From assembly GCF_028613635.1 (NCBI RefSeq), contig NZ_JAQRMY010000001.1, positions 1,282,331 through 1,346,330 of the forward strand: a DNA stretch of 64,000 nt. Reading direction: 5' to 3'. Shown here in pieces: positions 1 through 9,268 of this stretch. Numbering within the stretch: position 1 is the stretch's first letter; each line of letters opens with the position of its first letter. Origin of the DNA: Devosia sp. ZB163 (GTDB taxonomy: Bacteria > Pseudomonadota > Alphaproteobacteria > Rhizobiales > Devosiaceae). The notes below the pieces were generated by a model. The model did no database searches. It was not told the origin of the DNA and saw nothing but the letters and a program-made list of their open reading frames with translations. A program made the position numbers and the translations under genes.

Positions 1-1
1 C

Positions 2-430
2 CCGCGCTCCTGGCAATCGGTCATCCGGCAGCTGACCGCGATGGGCCTCCTCACCGTCGATCACTCCTTCGGCGCGCTCCACCTCGGCGAGGGTTCGCGC
101 GATGTCTTCCGCGGCGAGCGCAAGATCACCTTCCGCCGCGATCGCCCGCGCAAGGCCACCGAAACCCGGCGCTCCCTGCAGAACGCCGTGGCGCTCCCCG
201 GCCCGGCCCAGGCCCTCTTCGACGCCCTGCGCGCCGAACGCGCCCAGATCGCCAAATCCCAGGGCGTCCCGCCTTACGTCGTCTTCCACGACACGACCCT
301 GCGCGAAATGGCCATGGACCGGCCACAGACCATGGCCGAACTCGCCACCATCTCCGGCGTCGGGGAGTCGAAGCTCAAGCGCTACGGGGCCGAATTTCTC
401 GCGGTGCTGAAGGCGGCCGGGCCGGCGTAA
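2..430 (+). CDS. recQ: ATP-dependent DNA helicase RecQ, C-terminal part (5' end outside window)
   Basis: The open frame enters from the left edge (first full codon at base 2) and ends with TAA at 430. The visible part starts in the RecQ winged-helix (RQC) region, with a W..VIRQL..MGLL pattern, then a linker and an HRDC domain near the C terminus (PQTMAELATISGVGESKLKR and onward). The HRDC domain binds nucleic acid and tunes RecQ activity in recombinational repair. The helicase core with its Walker and DEAH motifs lies upstream and cannot be checked. An internal ATG at 41 is not the true start, because homology continues upstream of it. Confidence 0.9.
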   Translation, partial: PRSWQSVIRQLTAMGLLTVDHSFGALHLGEGSRDVFRGERKITFRRDRPRKATETRRSLQNAVALPGPAQALFDALRAERAQIAKSQGVPPYVVFHDTTLREMAMDRPQTMAELATISGVGESKLKRYGAEFLAVLKAAGPA

Positions 431-451
431 GTCCCTGGTCGTGCCCCTCGC

Positions 452-620
452 GTCCCCTCGCCCCTCAGGGGAGAGGGCAAGCGCAGCTTACGAGCGTCGC
501 GAGTTAGCGAAGCTAGGGTGAGGGGTGCAGCCCATCGGCGACGCTGCATCGCCCAGCACCTGCCACCGCCTCACCCTCATCCGGCGCTTCGCGCCACCTT
601 CTCCCCTGAGGGGAGAAGGG
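452..620. repeat. Intergenic palindromic repeat, family A (divergent copy)
   Basis: The recQ-hrpB gap holds two linked hairpins. One is built on CCCCTCAGGGGAG near 470. The other is the family-A unit at about 570-620, with a GGCGC-TTC-GCGCC stem next to a CTTCTCCCCTGAGGGGAGAAG palindrome. The unit recurs at least seven more times in the window. It lies just downstream of both converging genes, so it may also act as a bidirectional terminator. Confidence 0.75.
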
Positions 621-627
621 AGGGCCC

Positions 628-3072
628 TCAAGTCCCCCGCGGCTTCGCCCGCGCCGTCGCCGCCGCCTCCAGCGGGTTGTCCGGCCAGTAGTGCCGCGGA
701 TACCGCCCCTTCAGGTCCTTGGCCACGTCCTTCCAGCTGCCGCGCCAGAAGCCCGGCAGGTCGCGTGTCGTCTGGATCGGCCGGTGCGCTGGCGACAGCA
801 GCACCAGCAGCAGCGGCACCTTCCCGCCCGCGACGCTCGGGTGCTTGTCCATGCCGAACAGTTCCTGCACCCGAACTTCCAGCGCCGGGCCGTTCTCCGC
901 CCCATAGTCGATCGGCAGCCGAGACCCCGACGGCGCGTCGAAATGCGATGGCAGCAGCCGCTCCATCTCCTGCCGCCTGCCCCAGGGCAGCAGCCCCTCC
1001 AGCGCCCCGGCGAGGTCGTCCGCCGTGACTTCGCCCAGTGCCGTCTTGCCGATCAGGCTCGGCACCAGCCAGTCGATATCCGCCGCAAGCCCCGCATCCG
1101 AAAGGTCGGGCCAGTCCTCGCCCAGCGTCGCCCGCAGGTAGCTCGCCCGCTCCCGCAGCGCGCGTTGCTCCTTCGTCCACGGCAGCTGCCCGATGCCGAG
1201 CCCGGCTATACCTTCGGCCAGTGCCTGAGCCGCCGCGGCGTCATCCGCAATCGCCACCGGCGCCTCGTCCAGCCGCAACGCGCCCAGCCGCCGCACCCGT
1301 CGCGCCCTCACGCTCCGCGACGCGCGGTCGAAAGCCATCACCGTTTCGTCGACGATCTGCCCGGCGAACAGCTCTTCGATTGTTGCCCTGTCGATCGCCA
1401 CAGCCGAGCGGATCCGCCCCGTTGCCGCCGCACCGGTCACATCCGCCACGACGAGGTACGGCGCCGTCGCCAGCGCATCCGTCTCATCGAGGCTCGCCTG
1501 CCGGCCGTTGGCCAGCCGGAACCGCCCCCGCGCGCCTGCCTGCTGCGCCACGCGATCGGGATAGGCCCGCGCCAGATGCCGCCCAACCTCGCCGCCGGCG
1601 CCGGTATTGCCCACCATCTGCGCCCAGCGCCGCGCCAGGCCGTGCGCCTCGTCGGCCCGCTTGCCGCGTTCGCGCCCAAGCCGCTCGAGCCGATGTCCGA
1701 GGTCGGTGCCGTCTCCCCCCAGACCGCGCTCACCCAGCAGCACCGCCAGCTGCGCGGCCGTCAGCGCATCGTCTTCCTCGGCGGCCCGGTGGATCATGTG
1801 GGCGAGCCGTGGATGCAGCGGCAACCGTGCCAGCGCCTTGCCCTCGGCGGTGATCCGTCCGCCCTCGTCCAGCGCCTCGAGCCCCTTGAGCAGGCCGACC
1901 GCTTCATTCCACGCTGGCCCCGGCGGCGGATCGAGGAATCTCAGTTGTCCCGGATCGGTCACGCCCCAACCCGCCAGATCGAGCGCCAGCCCGGAAAGAT
2001 CGGCCTCCAGCATTTCCGGCGCATCGAACGCCGCGAGCGCCGCGTTCTGTCCTTCGCCCCACAGGCGATAGCAGACACCCGGTTCGACACGCCCCGCGCG
2101 GCCCCGTCTTTGATCGGCCGACGCCCGCGAGACCTTGCGCGTCTCGAGCACCGTCAGCCCGGTTGCCGGCTCGTAGGCCGGCGCACGCCTCAGGCCGCTG
2201 TCGACGACGATCCGCACCCCTTCGATGGTCAGCGACGTCTCCGCGATCGAGGTCGCCAGCACCACCTTGCGCCGGCCCTTTGGAGCCGGCTGGACCGCTC
2301 GGTCCTGTTCCTCGGGCGTCAGCTGCCCGTAGAGCGGGGCGATGTCGACATCGGCAGGCACCCGCCCGGCCAGCCGCTCCGCCACCCTACCGATCTCGGC
2401 CTGACCGGGCAGGAACACGAGCGCCGAGCCCGGCTGCTCCCGGAGCGCCTCCAGCACCACGCCCGTCACCTGGTCCTCGATCTTTTGCAGGGGATCGCGG
2501 TCGCGCCAGATCGTCTCGACAGGGAAGGCCCGTCCTTCCGACGTCACCACCGGTGCTCCGTCGAGCAGGTCGGCAACGCGCGCCCCGTCGATCGTCGCCG
2601 ACATCACCAGCACGCGCAGGTCGTCGCGCAACGCCGCCGCATCGAGCGCCAATGCCAACCCGAGGTCGGCATCGAGGCTACGTTCGTGGAACTCGTCGAA
2701 CAGCACTGCGGCGATGCCCGTGAGTTCGGGGTCATCGAGGATCATCCCGGTGAACACGCCCTCGGTCACGACCTCGATCCGCGTCCGCTTGCTCACCTTG
2801 GCGTCGAGCCGGACCCGATAGCCGACGACCCCGCCAACCTCGTCGCCGAGCGTCTGCGCCATGCGCCGCGCCGCCGCCCGCGCCGCGAGCCGCCGCGGCT
2901 CCAGCATCACGATCCGGCCATCGCCCCGCCATGCCGCGTCGAGCAGGGCCAGCGGCACCCGCGTCGTCTTGCCCGCCCCCGGCGGCGCCACCAGCACTGC
3001 ATGGGGTCCAGCCTCCAGCGCGGCCAGAAGCCGGGGCAGGGCCTCGTCGATGGGAAGGGGCGGCAGGTTCAT
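628..3072 (-). CDS. hrpB: ATP-dependent helicase HrpB
   Basis: 814 residues, the usual HrpB length. It is a DEAH-box (DExH) superfamily 2 helicase. Walker A is PPGAGKTT at residues 30-37, motif II is DEFH at 126-129, motif III is SAT at 158-160, and QRRGRAGR is motif VI. The long C-terminal HrpB-specific region follows, with WPDLSDAGL and LPIDYG-type patterns. HrpB is a putative RNA/DNA helicase with poorly known physiology in bacteria. The gene converges on recQ and is separated from it by a repeat. The long open frame on the opposite strand across it is a GC-rich shadow. Confidence 0.95.
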   Translation of the reverse strand: MNLPPLPIDEALPRLLAALEAGPHAVLVAPPGAGKTTRVPLALLDAAWRGDGRIVMLEPRRLAARAAARRMAQTLGDEVGGVVGYRVRLDAKVSKRTRIEVVTEGVFTGMILDDPELTGIAAVLFDEFHERSLDADLGLALALDAAALRDDLRVLVMSATIDGARVADLLDGAPVVTSEGRAFPVETIWRDRDPLQKIEDQVTGVVLEALREQPGSALVFLPGQAEIGRVAERLAGRVPADVDIAPLYGQLTPEEQDRAVQPAPKGRRKVVLATSIAETSLTIEGVRIVVDSGLRRAPAYEPATGLTVLETRKVSRASADQRRGRAGRVEPGVCYRLWGEGQNAALAAFDAPEMLEADLSGLALDLAGWGVTDPGQLRFLDPPPGPAWNEAVGLLKGLEALDEGGRITAEGKALARLPLHPRLAHMIHRAAEEDDALTAAQLAVLLGERGLGGDGTDLGHRLERLGRERGKRADEAHGLARRWAQMVGNTGAGGEVGRHLARAYPDRVAQQAGARGRFRLANGRQASLDETDALATAPYLVVADVTGAAATGRIRSAVAIDRATIEELFAGQIVDETVMAFDRASRSVRARRVRRLGALRLDEAPVAIADDAAAAQALAEGIAGLGIGQLPWTKEQRALRERASYLRATLGEDWPDLSDAGLAADIDWLVPSLIGKTALGEVTADDLAGALEGLLPWGRRQEMERLLPSHFDAPSGSRLPIDYGAENGPALEVRVQELFGMDKHPSVAGGKVPLLLVLLSPAHRPIQTTRDLPGFWRGSWKDVAKDLKGRYPRHYWPDNPLEAAATARAKPRGT

Positions 3073-3113
3073 GCCGCTTCAATCGGAGAAAAGCTGATGC
3101 CGCGCAAGCGCGG

Positions 3114-3998
3114 CTAGACCACCGTCTTCAGCATATCGAGCAGCGAGCCATCGAAATCATCGACCGGTTGCGGGGCCGGGGCGGTGGATTTCACGGTCGC
3201 GATCTCCGACCAGCCGATGGTCATGGTGACGCCGCCAACCTTGCGCTCGGCCACGAACCACGGCGAGATGACCGTGGCGAACTGCACTGCCGCCCCGCTG
3301 GTCGGGCTCGCGAACGTCCGTCGCGTCTTGACCGTCTGGCCCTTCAGCGCTGCCTCGTACTCGGCCAGCTGGTCCGCCGGCGTATCGGGCAGAAGCTGGG
3401 TGATCGCCTTGCCCACAACCTCGCGGCGCTCGACGAAGCGGTGCGCCTTGAGCCAGTGGATCGAGCAGTCCATCACCCGCAGCTTGTCGTCGAGGACGAC
3501 GATCGGGGCGGGCAGGTCGCTGACGAGGTCCTGCGCCACCTTCATGCGACCCTGCACCTGCAGCTCGCGTTCCATCTCCGCCGTCACGTCGCGGCTGGCG
3601 CCGAAGAGCTCGGTTACCCGCCCGTCGCGCACCCGGAGGTCGGCGATGGTCTCGATCATTCGCAGCTGGCCGTCGCGCCGCTCGACCCGCAGCCGGCAGC
3701 GGAAGCCGCGCCGGTCCTGCAGCGATTGCGCGATCAGGCCCAGCAGCTTGCCCCGGTCCTCGGCGACATAGAGCTTCACCATGTCCTGCAGCGGCACCGG
3801 CGTCTCCGGTGCGAGCCCGTAGATCTCGGCCATCCGTTCGGACAGCACGACGGTGCCGGGGAAGATCACCTTCCACTGCCCATAGCCCTCGTGCAGCTCG
3901 ATGAGCTGCAGGACGCGCTCGGCATCGGTAATGGCCGGCGCCGGCTCAACCAGCGCCAGCGACTCTGATGGCGCGGCGATCAACTGCTTGTCGAACAT
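3114..3998 (-). CDS. PAS domain protein without output domain
   Basis: 294 residues with two PAS-like folds. The first (about residues 30-140) has YGQWKVIFPGTVVLSERMAE and a PAC-like tail ending LFGASRDVTAEMER. The second (about 145-270) begins VAQDLVSDLPAPIVVLDDKL. No kinase, GGDEF, EAL, HTH or methyl-accepting region is present, and there is no signal peptide or membrane segment, so it should be a soluble sensor or adaptor. It lies just downstream of the PAS-GGDEF-EAL gene on the same strand with a gap of about 60 bp, so the two may be co-transcribed. The ligand is unknown. The ribosome-binding site before the chosen ATG is weak, so the start is less certain than the rest. Confidence 0.7.
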   Translation of the reverse strand: MFDKQLIAAPSESLALVEPAPAITDAERVLQLIELHEGYGQWKVIFPGTVVLSERMAEIYGLAPETPVPLQDMVKLYVAEDRGKLLGLIAQSLQDRRGFRCRLRVERRDGQLRMIETIADLRVRDGRVTELFGASRDVTAEMERELQVQGRMKVAQDLVSDLPAPIVVLDDKLRVMDCSIHWLKAHRFVERREVVGKAITQLLPDTPADQLAEYEAALKGQTVKTRRTFASPTSGAAVQFATVISPWFVAERKVGGVTMTIGWSEIATVKSTAPAPQPVDDFDGSLLDMLKTVV

Positions 3999-4058
3999 TG
4001 GGTCCGTCGCAGGCGTTTGTTTGGGCGCGACGCTAACCGGCCGGGGTTAAGTATTGGT

Positions 4059-6527
4059 TCAGGCCGGCCGCTTGCGGGGCGTCTCCTGCCGGGGCAGGGC
4101 GACGAAACCGGAGAGGGCCAGCCCGCGGGCCTGGCTGGCCGGCAGGGGTCGGCTGAAGAGATAGCCCTGGGCCTCGTTGCAGCCCTCGTCCCTCAGCATC
4201 AGCAGTTGCTCCCAGGTCTCCACGCCCTCGGCCGTGACCCGCGTCTTCAGCGATGCGCCCAGCCCGATGATCGCCCGCACGATCGCGGCCGAGCCTTCGG
4301 CATCCGGCAGGTCGGTGACGAACGACCGGTCGATCTTGATCCGGTCGAACGGGAACCGCCTGAGATAGCTCAGCGACGAGTAGCCCGTGCCGAAATCGTC
4401 GAGCGCCACGCGTATCCCCATACCGTGCAGTTCGTTGAGCGCCGCCACGGCTTCCACGTTGTCGTCGAGGAGCACCGACTCGGTGATTTCGAGCTCCAGC
4501 CGCTCCGCCGGAAGCCCGGATCGCGACAGTGCGTCCGACACGGCCCGCACCACGCCGCGATTGCGGAACTGCGCCGGCGAGAGGTTCACCGCCACCGACA
4601 CCGTTTCCGGCCAGCTCACGGCTTCGCGGCAGGCCTGATCGAGCACGAACGCGCCGATCTCGTCGATCAGCCCGCTCTCCTCGGCGAGCGGAATGAAGAC
4701 AATCGGCGACACCGAGCCATGCGCCGGGCAGTCCCAGCGCACCAGCGCCTCGAACCCGGTCAGCCGGTTGCCCGCGATGTCGATCTGCGGCTGGTAGACC
4801 ACGGACAGCTCGCCGCGCCCCAGCGCCAGCGCCAGGTCGCGCTTCATCTCGCGCCGCTGCCTCAGTTCCTCATCCATCGCCGCCTCGAAGAAGCGGAAGT
4901 TGCGCCCCTTCTCGGCCTTCACCCGATACATGGCGACGTCGGCATGGTGCAGCAGCGCGTCCGCACTCTCGCCATCGCGCGGAGCGGCGGCGATGCCGAT
5001 GCTGGCGCCGATATGGACGATCTCGCCGTCGATTTCGAAGCGGTGCCGCAGGGCGTCGAGAATGGCCTGCGCCGTTGGAGCGGCGTCCTCGGGAGCAGCG
5101 ATATCGAGGAGCAGGGCGAATTCGTCGCCGCCGAGCCGGGCCACGAGGTTGCCGCTGCCGGCGCAGAGCCGCAGCCGCTCGGCCGTCTCGCGCAGCAGCG
5201 CATCGCCGACCTGGTGCCCCAGCGTGTCGTTCACCAGCTTGAAGTCGTCGAGGTCCACCGACATCACGGCCAGCACCCGTCCGCCGAGGTTGTCGAGCGC
5301 GATCTCCAGCCGTTCCTGGAAGTGCATGCGGTTGGGCAGTCCCGTCAGCGTGTCGTGCCGCGCGAGGTGCGCGATCTCGGCTTCGGCGTACTTGGCCTCG
5401 GTCACGTCGCGCGACAGCGCCAGCAGCCGCGCCACCGTCCCGCCCTCGTCGAGGATCGGCGAGATCGACAGGTCCCACCAGCGCGCCTTGCCCTTGGCCG
5501 TGGGCCCGAACAGCGTATGCCGCACCGTGACGCCGCGTCGCGCCGCCACGATCGCGTCTCGGATCGTCTGCTTCACATCGTGCGGCCAGAACGTCTCGAA
5601 CCCGCGTCCGCGGATGGCGTGGAAACTGTCCACCTCCATGATCCGCATGCCCGGTCCGTTCATGAAGATCAGCCGGCCCTCGGCGTCGAGCACCTCGATG
5701 GCCATGGTGCTTGCCTCGAGGATGGAGCGCGAGAAGGCCTCGCTTTCGCGTAGCGCCGCCTCGACCATGCGGCGGTCGTGGATGTCCTCGAGCGTGCCGT
5801 ACCAGCGCAGGATCCGTCCCAGCCGGTCACGCCGGGCTGCCGCCCGCGCGCGCATCCAGCGGTAGCTGCCGCTCTTGAGCCTCAGGCGATACTCCACATC
5901 GAGCGGCTGGCCGGACGACAGGGCCTGCCGCCATCGCTCGATCGTGGGGACCAGGTCGTCCGGGTGGAGAGCCCGCAACCAGCCTCGGCCCAGCGTCTCC
6001 TCCGCGTTGAGTTCCACCATCTCGAGCCAGCGCGGGCCGAACTCGACGATGTTGCCCTCCGGGTCTGCCAGCCACGGCACCTCGGGGTTCAGCGCCACCG
6101 CTGTCCGGTAGTGGTCCTCGCTCTCCCGCAGGGCCAGCTCGGCGCGCTGCATGCGCGTGACGTCCTGGACGATAACCTGCACTTCATTGGGGCCGACCGC
6201 GAAGTGGGTGGCGTTGTACAGGCGGATATCGTCGCCCACCGGGGCGCCGCGAAAGCGGAAGGCGCCGGACTTGCCGCTGCGCACCGCGGCATGGAGGCGC
6301 CGGCGCATGCGCGCCCGGTCGCCGGGGTGCAGGCGCGCCAGCATCTCGGCGAGCGCGATCCCCTGGTCCAGCGCGTCGCCGCGAATGGTCGTGGCCGAGT
6401 GGTACACGCGGTCCGTGGCCGCGTGCCACGTCCATACGGAAATGCCGACCGCATCGCCGATCTGGCGCAGCGTCGCCGCAGCGTCGTCGCGGTGATCCTC
6501 CTGTGGCGGAGCCACTCGGTTCTGCAT
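4059..6527 (-). CDS. PAS-GGDEF-EAL cyclic-di-GMP signalling protein
   Basis: 822 residues from the ATG at 6527, preceded by GAGGGG. A GTG two codons upstream abuts the Shine-Dalgarno sequence and is less likely. Three PAS-like modules (roughly 15-125, 135-255, 260-385) lead into a GGDEF domain with intact RLGGDEF and then an EAL domain with FEALVRW, NLSPAQF, EITESV, DDFGTGYSSL, KIDRSF and EGVE. Both active-site sets look complete, so it could make and degrade cyclic-di-GMP. The RxxD inhibitory site is not seen upstream of GGDEF, where the sequence reads AGSGNLVARLGGDEF. No membrane segment is evident, so sensing is probably cytoplasmic. Confidence 0.95.
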   Translation of the reverse strand: MQNRVAPPQEDHRDDAAATLRQIGDAVGISVWTWHAATDRVYHSATTIRGDALDQGIALAEMLARLHPGDRARMRRRLHAAVRSGKSGAFRFRGAPVGDDIRLYNATHFAVGPNEVQVIVQDVTRMQRAELALRESEDHYRTAVALNPEVPWLADPEGNIVEFGPRWLEMVELNAEETLGRGWLRALHPDDLVPTIERWRQALSSGQPLDVEYRLRLKSGSYRWMRARAAARRDRLGRILRWYGTLEDIHDRRMVEAALRESEAFSRSILEASTMAIEVLDAEGRLIFMNGPGMRIMEVDSFHAIRGRGFETFWPHDVKQTIRDAIVAARRGVTVRHTLFGPTAKGKARWWDLSISPILDEGGTVARLLALSRDVTEAKYAEAEIAHLARHDTLTGLPNRMHFQERLEIALDNLGGRVLAVMSVDLDDFKLVNDTLGHQVGDALLRETAERLRLCAGSGNLVARLGGDEFALLLDIAAPEDAAPTAQAILDALRHRFEIDGEIVHIGASIGIAAAPRDGESADALLHHADVAMYRVKAEKGRNFRFFEAAMDEELRQRREMKRDLALALGRGELSVVYQPQIDIAGNRLTGFEALVRWDCPAHGSVSPIVFIPLAEESGLIDEIGAFVLDQACREAVSWPETVSVAVNLSPAQFRNRGVVRAVSDALSRSGLPAERLELEITESVLLDDNVEAVAALNELHGMGIRVALDDFGTGYSSLSYLRRFPFDRIKIDRSFVTDLPDAEGSAAIVRAIIGLGASLKTRVTAEGVETWEQLLMLRDEGCNEAQGYLFSRPLPASQARGLALSGFVALPRQETPRKRPA

Positions 6528-6673
6528 GCCCACCCCTCAGCGTCGCGGGTGATGCTAGGTCCCGCCCACAAGCCAAAACATTAATCTCGGGGTGCGCATG
6601 GCCCCGCGACAGCATGACAAGTTACACGGATGGTTAAGGAGCGCTTATCGCGCCCCTGAGCATTTGCCCTGAC

Positions 6674-7918
6674 TCAGGCCCATTCGCCCTTGCGCATCAC
6701 CGGCACCTTGCTGCCATCGGGCTTGATGCCGTCGATATCGATCTTGTCCGAGCCGATCATCCAGTCGATGTGGATCAGGCTCTTGTTGCCGCCGCGCGCC
6801 GCAATCTCGTCGGGTGTCATCTTGGTGCCGTTGACGAAGCAATCGGCGTAGCACTGGCCCAGAGCGATGTGGCTGGCGGCATTTTCGTCGAACAGCGTGT
6901 TGTAGAACAGGATCCCCGACTTGCTGATCGGCGAGGAGTGGGGCACGAGCGCCACTTCGCCGAGCCGGCGCGCGCCTTCGTCGGTATCGAGCACCTTGAG
7001 CAGCACCGCCTCGCCCTTCGAGGCCTTGGCCTCGACGATCCGGCCGCCCTCGAACTTCACCTCGATGTCGGCGATCAGCGTGCCGTTGTGGCTCAGCGGC
7101 TTGGTCGAGCGCACATAGCCCTCGACGCGCTGGCTGTGCGGGGTGGTGAAAACTTCCTCGGTCGGGATGTTCGGGTTGCAGGTGATGCCGTTCTTGGCCT
7201 CGGACGCACCGCCCTTCCAGCGGTGCTCGTCGGCGAGCCCGATGGTGAGGTCCGTGCCCGGCCCGGAATAGTGCAGCGACGCGAACTGGTGGCCGTTGAG
7301 CCAGGTCCAGCGCTCCTTGAGCCTGGCGTTGTGGGCGTGCCACTCCGAGATCGGGTCCTCGCGGTCGACGCGGCTCGCCGCAAAGATCGCCTCGGCCAGC
7401 TTGCCGATTGCCACCTCTTCCTCGTCATCGGGGAAGACGAGTTTCGCCCAGGCCGGGTTCGGGTAGGAGACGATGTTCCAGTTGATGTCGAAGCCGGTGA
7501 TCTTCTCGAGCGCCGGCCGATAGGCCATCGAGGTGGCGCGGTTGGCCCGCGCTACCTTGGCCGGGTCTTCCTTGGCCAGCATCATCGGGTTGTCGCCCGA
7601 AATGGCGAGCCGCGCCGCGTTGCCGTCGAACGCCTTGGCCATACCCTCGAACAGCCAGCCCGGCGCCTTGTCGAAGCTCTCATCGGCCGCATAGCGGTAG
7701 CGGTTGAGGGTGATCTCCTCGTCCGAGAAGATCGGCTGCACGATGCCGGCGCCCGCCTTGTAGGCATGCTCGGTGATCTTGCGCACCAGCGGCAGCGCCG
7801 ACATTGGGGCAGTCAGTACAAGGTCCTGTCCGGGCTCTAGTCGGAGGCCGACCTTGATGGCGACCTCCGCCAGTCGGTCGAGTTTGACGGGGTCGATCGG
7901 ATTCTTGCCCAGAGCCAT
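6674..7918 (-). CDS. M29 family metallo-aminopeptidase (AmpS/PepS type)
   Basis: 414 residues, typical for peptidase family M29 (thermophilic aminopeptidase T type). These are cytosolic enzymes that need two divalent metal ions and release N-terminal residues from peptides. Matching features are NIPTEEVFTTP (ligand glutamates), the LVPHSSPIS stretch, FYNTLFDENAASH and the C-terminal HIDWMIGS. The N-terminal nucleotide-like fold begins KLDRLAEVAIKVGL with PGQDLVL, also standard for the family. The start ATG at 7918 follows an AAGG element. It overlaps out of frame with a possible small gene that ends at 7837. Confidence 0.92.
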   Translation of the reverse strand: MALGKNPIDPVKLDRLAEVAIKVGLRLEPGQDLVLTAPMSALPLVRKITEHAYKAGAGIVQPIFSDEEITLNRYRYAADESFDKAPGWLFEGMAKAFDGNAARLAISGDNPMMLAKEDPAKVARANRATSMAYRPALEKITGFDINWNIVSYPNPAWAKLVFPDDEEEVAIGKLAEAIFAASRVDREDPISEWHAHNARLKERWTWLNGHQFASLHYSGPGTDLTIGLADEHRWKGGASEAKNGITCNPNIPTEEVFTTPHSQRVEGYVRSTKPLSHNGTLIADIEVKFEGGRIVEAKASKGEAVLLKVLDTDEGARRLGEVALVPHSSPISKSGILFYNTLFDENAASHIALGQCYADCFVNGTKMTPDEIAARGGNKSLIHIDWMIGSDKIDIDGIKPDGSKVPVMRKGEWA

Positions 7919-8073
7919 TGGAAAACCTTCGCGAAAACGGGGTGAGAACCCTTACCCCTCGCTTCCGCCTGCTTCAAGCGCACGAGCAGCTCCAGCTCGC
8001 TCTCGGGCTGCGCCACCTGCGTCCCCATACCCAGGCACCACGCCCGCACCATCGCATCGTCGATGGGGTTCAT
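7837..8073 (-). CDS. Possible small protein of unknown function
   Basis: A 78-residue frame begins at an ATG (8073) with a good GGGAG ribosome-binding site about 7 bases upstream. It reads MNPIDDAMVRAWCLGMGTQ and then an acidic, helical stretch. The last 27 codons overlap the start of the M29 peptidase in another frame and look like shadow sequence (RSTPSNSTDWRRSPSRS). The first 50 codons are therefore the believable part. If real, it is translationally coupled to the peptidase. No family is recognised, and it may be spurious. Confidence 0.35.
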   Translation of the reverse strand: MNPIDDAMVRAWCLGMGTQVAQPESELELLVRLKQAEARGKGSHPVFAKVFQWLWARIRSTPSNSTDWRRSPSRSASD

Positions 8074-8154
8074 CTTCGCTTCTCCCGTTGGTTACGGGAA
8101 TGGTCGAACGCCCCCGGGGGGAATCGACAGCTCCACGTCCACGCGGGGCGCGGC

Positions 8155-8254
8155 ACCCCTCCCCCTTGAGGGGAGGGTAGGGTGGGGGTCCATCAGTGGA
8201 CCACCGAACCACCCCCTCCCTCAGTCCCTCCCCTCAAGGGGGAGGGAGGCGATA
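8155..8254. repeat. Intergenic palindromic repeat, family B
   Basis: A unit of about 100 bp made of two inverted CCTCCCCCTTGAGGGGAGG-type hairpins separated by GGTGGGGGTCCATCAGTGGA. Its right half (8208-8253) matches the outer arm of the repeats flanking the DUF559 gene at 17.1-17.7 kb almost exactly. It sits between the small frame/M29 unit and the 3' end of ppk2. Confidence 0.85.
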
Positions 8255-8270
8255 GTCGGGCATTCTGCGC

Positions 8271-9194
8271 TCAATACACCTGTGGCACGTACAGTTCGGG
8301 CGGCACCGGATGGCGCACGTAATCGGCGTGCCGCACCCGGTCGGGCAGGGTCACCTCGCTCTTGGGCACGTCGCCATAGGGGACCTGGCTTAGCAGGTGC
8401 GCGATCATGTTGAGCCGCGCCCGCTTCTTGTCCACCGCCTGCACCACCCACCATGGTGCTTCCTCGGTATGGGTGCGGTCGAACATCTCTTCCTTGGCCT
8501 TGGTGTATTCCTCCCAATGCACCCGGCTCTCGAGGTCCATGGGGCTGAGCTTCCACTGCTTGAGCGGATCATGCAGCCGCATCTTGAAGCGGAACTCCTG
8601 CTCCTCGTCGGTGATCGAGAACCAGTATTTGACGAGAATGATGCCCGAGCGGACGAGCATGCGTTCGAACTCGGGCACGGTGCGGAAGAACTCCTCGAGC
8701 TCGTCCCTGGTGCAGAACCCCATCACGCGCTCGACGCCGGCCCGGTTGTACCAGCTGCGGTCGAACAGCACGATCTCGCCCGCCGTCGGCAGGTGCGGCA
8801 CGTAGCGCTGGAAGTACCACTGGTGCCGCTCGCGCTCGGTCGGCGCCGGCAGCGCCACGACGCGCGCCACCCGCGGATTGAGCCGCTGCGTCACCCGCTT
8901 GATCGCGCCGCCCTTGCCGGCCGAGTCGCGTCCCTCGAAGATCACGACCATCTTGAGCTTCTTGTAGGCCACCCAGTCCTGCAGCTTCACCAGTTCGTGC
9001 TGCAGCCGGAACAGCTCGCGGAAGTAGAGCTTGCGGTCGAGCGAACTGCCGCCCTCTTCGCCCATGGCTTCGGCGACCAGCTCGTCCAGCCGGTCGTCCT
9101 CCATCTGCATCTCCAGCTCCTCGTCGAAATCGTCGACGATGGCCTGCTTGATGCGCTCGAGGGCGGCCAGGTCCTTGGTCGGGGGGGCGTTCAT
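8271..9194 (-). CDS. ppk2: Polyphosphate kinase 2 family protein (copy 1)
   Basis: 307 residues from the ATG at 9194, chosen because AAGGGAG lies 8 bases upstream; an in-frame ATG 18 codons earlier lacks this. PPK2 enzymes transfer phosphate between inorganic polyphosphate and nucleotides. The Walker A-like FEGRDSAGKGG is at 86-96 and the lid motif DRSWYNRAG at about 145-153. The acidic N-terminal extension is about 60 residues. MDLESRVHWEEYTKAKEEMF and the WWVV segment are standard PPK2 elements. Nucleotide preference (class I, II or III) cannot be settled from motifs alone. A second, clearly different PPK2 lies at 46.6-47.4 kb. Confidence 0.93.
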   Translation of the reverse strand: MNAPPTKDLAALERIKQAIVDDFDEELEMQMEDDRLDELVAEAMGEEGGSSLDRKLYFRELFRLQHELVKLQDWVAYKKLKMVVIFEGRDSAGKGGAIKRVTQRLNPRVARVVALPAPTERERHQWYFQRYVPHLPTAGEIVLFDRSWYNRAGVERVMGFCTRDELEEFFRTVPEFERMLVRSGIILVKYWFSITDEEQEFRFKMRLHDPLKQWKLSPMDLESRVHWEEYTKAKEEMFDRTHTEEAPWWVVQAVDKKRARLNMIAHLLSQVPYGDVPKSEVTLPDRVRHADYVRHPVPPELYVPQVY

Positions 9195-9268
9195 TTGCGG
9201 GCTCCCTTTGCTGTGGCGTGAGGGGTTGCCCGTGTTGTGCAACAGCAATGTGACGGTCTGTCGCCGGG

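Noticed and set aside
691-3117. 808-codon open frame on the plus strand opposite hrpB
   Set aside because: His/Arg/Pro-rich translation without any domain; it mirrors a real gene in GC-rich DNA.
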